From: Gemmatimonadota bacterium
Lineage (GTDB): Bacteria > Gemmatimonadota > Gemmatimonadetes > Gemmatimonadales > Gemmatimonadaceae
Length of the DNA stretch: 64,000 bases
Direction: 5' to 3'
Assembly (NCBI GenBank): GCA_026387915.1
Contig: JAPLKS010000009.1
Location: 186,001-250,000, forward strand
Part shown: positions 58,433 to 64,000 of the stretch, piece after piece
How the letters are laid out: the number at the start of each line of letters is the position of its first letter
Numbering within the stretch: position 1 is the first letter of the stretch
Program-made: the position numbers and the translations under genes
The notes under the pieces: model-generated
The model's database searches: none
What the model was told of the DNA's origin: nothing
What the model saw: the letters and a program-made list of their open reading frames with translations, nothing else

Positions 58433-60699
58433 TATTCGAATCCCCGCTCGAGCCCCGCGAAGGCTGCGACGAGCCGTTTGCGTCCGACTTCGTCGTCGTC
58501 GAAGTCCACCGTGACTTTGAGATCGCGGCCGTTGCCGGAGAACTCTGCGATGGTGCCCGACCCAAATGTTTTATGACGCACCCGTTCGCCCTTGGCGAAC
58601 GCGGGCACGTCCTGCGACATCTCCTCAAACTCCACGGGCTTCTCGCGGGCGCGATCGGCGTGCCAGCCGAGCCGCGGGGTGTCATCGGCCCACGCGGTGG
58701 GCTCGCGCACGGGACGCAGGGCCGCACTACGTCCACTCGCGCGCAGGCGAATGGTCGCGATGGGGGTGAGTAACTTCTCGGTGGCTGGCGAGATGAAGCT
58801 CGAGAGCACCGACTGCATCAGCTCACCGTTCCGACGACGGCTCCGCGCCCACGAGAGTTGCAACACTCGTTCGGCGCGTGTGATGCCCACGTAGAACAGG
58901 CGACGTTCTTCCTCGAGCGCTTCGGGGTCGTCGAGTGAGCGACTGAGCGGAAAGAGGCCCTGCTCCAGGCCACCGATGTAGACCACCGGAAACTCGAGCC
59001 CCTTGGCGGTATGCAAGGTCATCAGCGTTACGGCGTCGGCATCCGGCCCAAGTTGGTCGAGTCCCGCAACGAGCGAGGCGCGCTGCAGAAAATGATCCAA
59101 CGGCCGCAGTCCAACTTCGCCGCCATCTTCGATCACCGTTTCGGCCGCACTGCGAATGAGTTCGGCCACGTTCTCGAGGCGCTCGAGCCCCTCGGGGCCT
59201 TCGGCGCGCAGCGCGTCGCCATAGCCGCTGCGATCGACGATCTCGGCGAGCAGGCGATCGACGCTGGCGTCGGACGCCAAGACGCGGAGTTCCTCAAAGA
59301 GCACCGCAAACTCCTCGAGCGTGCCGCGCGTGGACGCGCGGGCCCCACCGATCAGCTCGGGACGTCGCGCCGCGTCGAGCAGTGAGATCCCCGCCTCGCG
59401 TGCGGCGATGGCGAGCAGTTCCACCGTCGCATCTCCAACGCCGCGACGCGGGGCACCAATGGCACGCCGGAAGGCTTCCTCGTCGGCCGGATTGGCGACG
59501 AGGCGCAGCCACGCGACGAGATCACGAATTTCACGACGATCGTAGAAACGCACCGCGCCCACAATGCGGTACGGCACCAAGCGCCGCCGCAGCGATTCTT
59601 CGAGCGGACGGCTCTGCGCGTTGGTGCGATACAAAATGGCGATGTCCGCCGCGGTGGTACCGCCGCGCGACGTACGTGCGAGGATGTCCTCGACAATGGA
59701 ATCGGCTTCGTCGCGGTCGTCCAATGCCGTCAGCAATGTGACGGGGTCGCCAGCGGGACGCGTGGCGCGCAGCGTCTTGCCGCGCCGGCCGGTGTTGTCC
59801 GCGATCACGGCATTGGCGAGGTCGAGGATGCCCGGCGACGACCGATAGTTCTCCTCGAGGCGCACCACGGTGGCGTCGGGCCAATCGCGCTCGAACTCGA
59901 GAATGTTGCGAACGTCGGCGCCGCGCCAGCCGTAGATCGCCTGATCGTCGTCGCCCACGACCGCGACGTTGCGATTCACACTCGCGAGCAAACGGATCAA
60001 CTCGTACTGCGCGTGGTTGGTGTCTTGGTATTCGTCGACCAGCACGAATTTGAATCGCCCCGCCCACTGTGCGAGCACGTCGGCGTTCTGCTGGAGAATC
60101 TGCACCGGCAGCCAGAGCAGGTCGTCAAACGAAATGGCGTTCGCGGCACGGAAGGCCGCGTCCCAGTCCGCATAGAGCGGCGCGACGGCCTTGGCGAGCG
60201 GCGTGAAGGCGAGGCGGGCGTATTCCTCCGGCGACACGAGCGCGTTGCGCGCCTCCGACACGGCGTCGGTGATGGCGCGCGGCGCCCACGTCTTGGACGA
60301 AATCCGGTGACGCTCCATCAGCCGCTTGGCGACGGCGAGGGTATCGTCTTCGTCGTAGATGGTGAATGCGCTGGTGCGCCCAACGCGATCCGCGTGGGCG
60401 CGCACAAAGCGTGCGCCAATGGAGTGAAAGGTGCCAATCCACATACCGGCGGGCTGATCACCGAGCTGGCGGGTGATGCGCTCGCGCATCTCCCCTGCGG
60501 CCTTATTGGTGAACGTGACCGCGAGAATCTGCGACGCCCGCGCGTGACCCTCGTGCACGAGTCGCGCGATGCGGGTGGTGAGGACGCGCGTTTTGCCGGA
60601 ACCGGCGCCGGCGAGCACGAGCAACGGCCCCTCGGTGTGATCGACGGCTTGTTGCTGCGCCGGATTGAGTGCGGGCCCGGCGGAGTGTGCGAGAGTCAT
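58432..60699 (-). CDS. pcrA: UvrD/PcrA-family ATP-dependent DNA helicase
   Basis: 3'-5' helicase for nucleotide excision/mismatch repair or replication restart. Product is 755 residues from ATG 60699, which overlaps the upstream histidine kinase stop as ATGA. Superfamily I motifs: LNPAQQQAVDHTEGPLLVLAG and GAGSGKT (I), FTNKAAGEMRER (Ia), DEYQDTN (II), GDDDQAIYGWRGAD (III), RLEENYRS (IV), TLHTAKGLEFPVVYI (V), RRLFYVGITRAE (VI). The C-terminal tudor-like segment VRHKTFGSGTIAEF is typical of PcrA/UvrD. The frame to 60810 was not used. Confidence 0.94.
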   Translation of the reverse strand: MTLAHSAGPALNPAQQQAVDHTEGPLLVLAGAGSGKTRVLTTRIARLVHEGHARASQILAVTFTNKAAGEMRERITRQLGDQPAGMWIGTFHSIGARFVRAHADRVGRTSAFTIYDEDDTLAVAKRLMERHRISSKTWAPRAITDAVSEARNALVSPEEYARLAFTPLAKAVAPLYADWDAAFRAANAISFDDLLWLPVQILQQNADVLAQWAGRFKFVLVDEYQDTNHAQYELIRLLASVNRNVAVVGDDDQAIYGWRGADVRNILEFERDWPDATVVRLEENYRSSPGILDLANAVIADNTGRRGKTLRATRPAGDPVTLLTALDDRDEADSIVEDILARTSRGGTTAADIAILYRTNAQSRPLEESLRRRLVPYRIVGAVRFYDRREIRDLVAWLRLVANPADEEAFRRAIGAPRRGVGDATVELLAIAAREAGISLLDAARRPELIGGARASTRGTLEEFAVLFEELRVLASDASVDRLLAEIVDRSGYGDALRAEGPEGLERLENVAELIRSAAETVIEDGGEVGLRPLDHFLQRASLVAGLDQLGPDADAVTLMTLHTAKGLEFPVVYIGGLEQGLFPLSRSLDDPEALEEERRLFYVGITRAERVLQLSWARSRRRNGELMQSVLSSFISPATEKLLTPIATIRLRASGRSAALRPVREPTAWADDTPRLGWHADRAREKPVEFEEMSQDVPAFAKGERVRHKTFGSGTIAEFSGNGRDLKVTVDFDDDEVGRKRLVAAFAGLERGFE

Positions 60700-61838
60700 C
60701 CCGGCAAAATAACGTCGAATACAGCGCCGCGGTCGGAGGGCACCAGAACCAGACGACCGCCGTGATTGTCTTCGACGATGCGCCGTGTGAGCGCGAGCCC
60801 AATCCCCCACCCCCGCTCTTTGGTGGTGAAGCCGGCGGCAAATATCTTACGCCGCAGCGCCTTGGGAATGCCCGGCCCGTCGTCCGCCACGCGCAGCCGG
60901 ACACCGCTCCCTGCGGCCGGTGTGAGGCTCACCACAATCGACCCGCCGCGCCCCGCCAGCGCGTCGATGGCATTCTTGACCAACGATTCAATGGCCCACT
61001 CGAGCAGCACCCGATCGCCGGCAATTTTGATAGGGTCGTCGCCCTTCTCGAGCGAGATGATGATGGGATGCGCGAGTGTCGGCACCCGCGCCGAGAAGTA
61101 GGTCACCACATCGCCGGCAACGGCGCCCAACTCCACCCGCTCGCGTTTGGGCGGTCGTCCGATGCGCTCAAATCGGTGCGCCACGCGCTCCAAGCGCTCG
61201 ACGTCCTTGATCATGTGCGGCACTGCCTGCACCACCATCGCGTCGTCGCGATCGCGCAGGAGCTCCACCCACCCGCTGAGGCTGCTGAGCGGCGTTCCCA
61301 GCTGATGCGCTGACTCCCGTGCCATGCCCGCAAAGACGCTTTCGCGGTCGGCACGATTGCGCGTGCTCATAATGACAACGCCGGTAATCAGCAGCACGCC
61401 GATCATCGCGACCTGCAATACCGGAATCACCCGCATCCCGCGCACGAGCTTGGAGTTGCCAAAGTGCACCGCGCCGCCGCCGGGAAGGCGCACGGGCTTG
61501 TTGGCGCGGTCGAGTTCACGCACGTAGTCTGCGACCTGCGGATCGTGAATAGACGCGACGAACGGCAGATTGGCCGAGGCGCTCGGCCGACCAGAAGGAT
61601 CGGTGACGATCAATGGAACGCCGAGCCGATCAATGCCCTTGGTCACATCGATGAGCGCGAAATCGGCACCGTCACCCTGCGGATCAGCGAGCGCGCCGAA
61701 GGCCTGCGCATACATCCGCCCAGCGGTGGCTGATTCCTCCCGCAGCTGGCCGACGACCAACTGGGTGTACCACAACAAGGACCCGAGCACGAGCAGCAGG
61801 CCGACCGCAACAATGACGACCGGCGCGCTCCGTTTCAT
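60696..61838 (-). CDS. Sensor histidine kinase
   Basis: The 380-residue membrane kinase has two membrane segments (residues about 7-27 and 140-160) flanking a periplasmic domain, a short HisKA with H box ARESAHQLGTPLSSL, and HATPase_c motifs (IESLVKNAIDAL N box, DDGPGIP G1, ERGWGIGLALTRRIVEDNHGG G2). No receiver and no adjacent response regulator gene, so it is an orphan in this window. It overlaps the helicase gene by four bases and follows serS by three bases, so it is cotranscribed with them. Confidence 0.92.
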   Translation of the reverse strand: MKRSAPVVIVAVGLLLVLGSLLWYTQLVVGQLREESATAGRMYAQAFGALADPQGDGADFALIDVTKGIDRLGVPLIVTDPSGRPSASANLPFVASIHDPQVADYVRELDRANKPVRLPGGGAVHFGNSKLVRGMRVIPVLQVAMIGVLLITGVVIMSTRNRADRESVFAGMARESAHQLGTPLSSLSGWVELLRDRDDAMVVQAVPHMIKDVERLERVAHRFERIGRPPKRERVELGAVAGDVVTYFSARVPTLAHPIIISLEKGDDPIKIAGDRVLLEWAIESLVKNAIDALAGRGGSIVVSLTPAAGSGVRLRVADDGPGIPKALRRKIFAAGFTTKERGWGIGLALTRRIVEDNHGGRLVLVPSDRGAVFDVILPG

Positions 61839-61841
61839 GGG

Positions 61842-63116
61842 CTAGCGCAACACGTCGGTGCCGAGCAGTGGGCGCAACACGTCTGGCACCAAGACAGTGC
61901 CGTCGGGCTGTTGATAGTGCTCGAGAATGGCCGCGACCACGCGCGGAAACGCGAGCGCCGACCCATTGAGCGTGTGGACGAATCGCGGCTTCTCACCCTT
62001 CGCCGGGCGGTACCGGATATTCGCGCGACGCGCTTGGAACTCACCAAAGTTGGAGCAACTCGACACTTCGAGCCACTTGCCGACGCCCGGCGCAAACACC
62101 TCGAGGTCGTACGTCTTGGCGCTCGAGAATCCGGTGTCGCCTGCCGCCAGCAACAGCACGCGATACGGGAGGCCCAGCAACTGGAGCACGCGCTCGGCAT
62201 GACCGGTGAGCAGTTCCAACTGCGCGGCGGAATCCTCGGGCGCCGTAAAACGCACCAGTTCGACTTTATCGAATTGGTGCACGCGGAGCAGGCCGCGCGT
62301 GTCTTTACCAGCGGCCCCAGCTTCGCGACGGAAGCACGCACTCCAAGCCGTGAGCGCAATCGGGAGCTGGGCGCCATCAATCAGCTCGTCGTGCATCACG
62401 TTCGTCAGCGGCACTTCGGCGGTCGGAATGGCAAAGAGCGCGTCGTCGCGGAGGGCGTACATATCCTCCTCGAACTTCGGCAGCTGTCCCGTGCCCACCA
62501 TCGAGTCGCGATTCACAAACAGGGGAACCCAGCGCTCGTCGTACCCGTGCTCGCCCGTATGCAAGTCGAGCATAAAGTTCATGAGGGCGCGTTGGAGCCG
62601 AGCGCCCATGCCGCGATACACGATAAAGCCAGAGCCGGAGATTTTGGCGCCAGCGGCGAGGTCAATCAGCCGCAGCGACTCGCCCACTTCCCAGTGCGGC
62701 TTTACAGATTCGGCCGCGCGCGGCTCGCCCCAGGAGCGAACCACGGTGTTGTGCGACTCGTCGCCCTCGGGAACTTCGGGGAGCGGGAGATTGGGGAGTT
62801 CGAGGAGAATCGCGTCGAGCTCATTCTGCGCGGCGCCCAACTCCTGCTCGAGGCGAGCGATTTCCTCGCCGAGCACGCGGGTGCTTGCCACCAAATCGTC
62901 CGCCGACTCCCCTGCCTTCTTGAGACGCGCCACTTGCTGACTGGCGGCGTTCCGCGCGGCTTTCCGCTCTTCCACCGCCTGAATGGCCGTTCTGCGATCG
63001 CGGTCGAGCGCTTCGGCGCGATCAATTAGCGGCCCCAATGCGTCGAGCTTCCCGCGGCGACGCATACCGTCGCGGAGTGCGTCGGCCTGCTCGCGCACCA
63101 TCCGTGGATCGTGCAT
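61842..63116 (-). CDS. serS: Seryl-tRNA synthetase
   Basis: Class II synthetase that charges tRNA-Ser and also tRNA-Sec. The 424-residue product has the N-terminal long coiled-coil arm (residues about 27-105, IDRAEALDRDRRTAIQAVEERKAARN) and the catalytic domain with class II motif 2 (CFRREAGAAGKDTRGLLRVHQFDKVE) and motif 3 (LNGSALAFPRVVAAILE). The start ATG overlaps the lipoprotein stop as TAATG. With tRNA-Sec and selD nearby, this enzyme would supply the serine first loaded on tRNA-Sec. Confidence 0.97.
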   Translation of the reverse strand: MHDPRMVREQADALRDGMRRRGKLDALGPLIDRAEALDRDRRTAIQAVEERKAARNAASQQVARLKKAGESADDLVASTRVLGEEIARLEQELGAAQNELDAILLELPNLPLPEVPEGDESHNTVVRSWGEPRAAESVKPHWEVGESLRLIDLAAGAKISGSGFIVYRGMGARLQRALMNFMLDLHTGEHGYDERWVPLFVNRDSMVGTGQLPKFEEDMYALRDDALFAIPTAEVPLTNVMHDELIDGAQLPIALTAWSACFRREAGAAGKDTRGLLRVHQFDKVELVRFTAPEDSAAQLELLTGHAERVLQLLGLPYRVLLLAAGDTGFSSAKTYDLEVFAPGVGKWLEVSSCSNFGEFQARRANIRYRPAKGEKPRFVHTLNGSALAFPRVVAAILEHYQQPDGTVLVPDVLRPLLGTDVLR

Positions 63117-63715
63117 TACTTCGTGGGGAGACCGGCCTCGAGCGACCGGAAGGTGCAGTTGCTGTTGATCGTCGTGCGGCCGTACAGCGTGCGCGTGGTC
63201 AGATCAATGGAATCGACCACGACCTTGGCGTACAGATACGGCAGCGCGTACAAGCTACAGGTGGTCGACGGGGCCTGCACGATCACCGTCTCGCCGCGCT
63301 TGGCAACGGTCACGGAGTCGTACGTGTAGCCAGCGGTCGGAGCCAACGTCACCAAGTCATAGGTGGTCGTGGCCTTTTGGATGCCGACCTGCCGGTTCCC
63401 CAGTGGGTTCTCCCCAACAGTGTGAGGCGGCAGGAAGACGACGTCGCCCTTGGCGTTGAGGTCGAACGCGACATCAAACGAGAAGGAGCCATCCACTTTT
63501 GTGGTGGCCTTGGCTGGCAGCGAGAGCGCAGACGAGAAATTGAGCGCCGAGCCCGACAGGGCGTGCACCACAAAAATCTGGGTCGCGTTGGTGTACTGTG
63601 CCTTCATCGCGTAGGGATCGGAGCAGGCGGAAGCTGCCGCGGCAACCCCGATCAGGGCGCAGAGAAGGGTCGCCCGGCGAAGCGGAGCGACAACTGTATA
63701 GGCGTGTTGGGTCAT
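63116..63715 (-). CDS. Lipoprotein of unknown function
   Basis: The 199-residue protein has a lipoprotein signal (LLCALIGVAAAASAC, lipobox Cys near residue 31), then beta-rich sequence with many Thr, Val and Tyr (TNATQIFVVHALSGSALNF; TTTYDLVTLAPTAGYTYD) and a C-terminal pair of Cys. No family is recognised. It is the first gene of a unit running through serS, the kinase, helicase and gatCAB, and is divergent from the roadblock gene. Confidence 0.65.
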   Translation of the reverse strand: MTQHAYTVVAPLRRATLLCALIGVAAAASACSDPYAMKAQYTNATQIFVVHALSGSALNFSSALSLPAKATTKVDGSFSFDVAFDLNAKGDVVFLPPHTVGENPLGNRQVGIQKATTTYDLVTLAPTAGYTYDSVTVAKRGETVIVQAPSTTCSLYALPYLYAKVVVDSIDLTTRTLYGRTTINSNCTFRSLEAGLPTK

Positions 63716-63769
63716 CGGATGCAGAGTAGTGTATCCAGAAGAGGGTCCAAGTTCAAGCGAATCAGACGC

Positions 63770-63797
63770 TTGACTTCATTCGGGTGATAGGTACACT
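63770..63797 (+). promoter_or_regulatory. Promoter of the roadblock/LC7 gene
   Basis: TTGACT (63770-63775), a 16-base spacer and TACACT (63792-63797), about 26 bases before the ATG. A GGAG ribosome binding site lies at 63815-63818. Confidence 0.6.
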
Positions 63798-63823
63798 TCG
63801 TCAACCTTTCCACTGGAGCCGCG

Positions 63824-64000
63824 ATGCCCACGATTCGGGACCTCGTCGCCGCCATCCGGCAGCGCGAAGGGGTCGAGGCGGCAGTGATCCTCGGCCGCGA
63901 CGGCCTCTTGATTGACAGCCAGGTCGTTCCGGGGCTCGACGCCGAGCATGTGGCGGCGCATGTCCCGTCCATCATCCAGTTTGCGGACGAGCTTGGGGCG
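63824..64000 (+). CDS. Roadblock/LC7-domain protein (partial, runs off the right edge)
   Basis: The first 59 residues are visible: MPTIRDLVAAIRQREGVEAAVILGRDGLLIDSQ and onward. The pattern (helix, then VEAAVILGRDGLLIDS strand-turn-strand, then a second helix) is that of roadblock/LC7 proteins, which act as partners or GTPase-activating subunits for MglA-type small GTPases controlling polarity and motility. ATG 63824 has a good ribosome binding site. The rest of the gene, and any partner GTPase, lies outside the window. Confidence 0.8.
   Translation, partial: MPTIRDLVAAIRQREGVEAAVILGRDGLLIDSQVVPGLDAEHVAAHVPSIIQFADELGA

Overview
This is a GC-rich window from a diderm bacterium, most likely a member of Gemmatimonadota. 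The phylum call is an inference. It rests on the combination of long Asp-box (sortilin/VPS10-like) propeller proteins, SusC/SusD pairs, several secreted S9 peptidases, a proline-rich zinc-ribbon protein and a PorV-type barrel protein. The presence of lptE, lpxH, rfaE2 and a SusC-type outer-membrane protein shows an LPS-bearing outer membrane. Most genes lie on the minus strand and are tightly packed, with many 1-4 base stop/start overlaps (TAATG, TGATG, TAGTG, ATGA, GTGA).

Region by region: 1-6 kb holds the 5' part of prfB with an intact programmed +1 frameshift site, a zinc-ribbon/diguanylate-cyclase pair, two envelope proteins, a Trm112-like protein and era. From 6.1 to 11.4 kb lies a complete rRNA operon on the minus strand (16S-23S-5S) with a recognisable promoter, a leader and spacers that form processing stems, and a strong terminator. 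The 16S-23S spacer has no tRNA. A PAS sensor protein and a Pro-Arg-Lys tRNA transcription unit follow.

The 13.6-31.1 kb stretch looks like an envelope locus for breaking down and taking up peptides or other oligomers: two secreted S9 peptidases, a cupredoxin lipoprotein, SusD, SusC, a divergent di-heme cytochrome c peroxidase, a secreted amidohydrolase, a DUF1028 protein and an 1101-residue Asp-box propeller protein. The 31.2-36.2 kb stretch carries rdgB, rph, rfaE2, lptE, a thioesterase and lpxH (nucleotide sanitation, RNA processing and LPS biogenesis).

At 36.2-39.1 kb a hybrid histidine kinase is split by one extra base. Next come a selenocysteine tRNA and selD, with ridA and tatD, then secDF. 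The classic rimP-nusA-ylxQ-infB-rbfA-truB-ribF translation/transcription operon occupies 44.4-51.6 kb and lacks ylxR. The right end holds pgeF and murA (with Asp in place of the active-site Cys), a small membrane protein plus a zinc-dependent phospholipase C-like protein on the plus strand, gatCAB with a UvrD/PcrA helicase and a histidine kinase, serS, a lipoprotein, and the start of a roadblock/LC7 gene.

I did not find a CRISPR array, prophage, transposase or integrase. The strongest second-look items are the recoding-related features (prfB frameshift, selD plus tRNA-Sec), the MurA Cys-to-Asp change, the one-base kinase disruption, and the cupredoxin/SusCD/peptidase locus, whose cupredoxin appears to carry Gln at the axial copper position.
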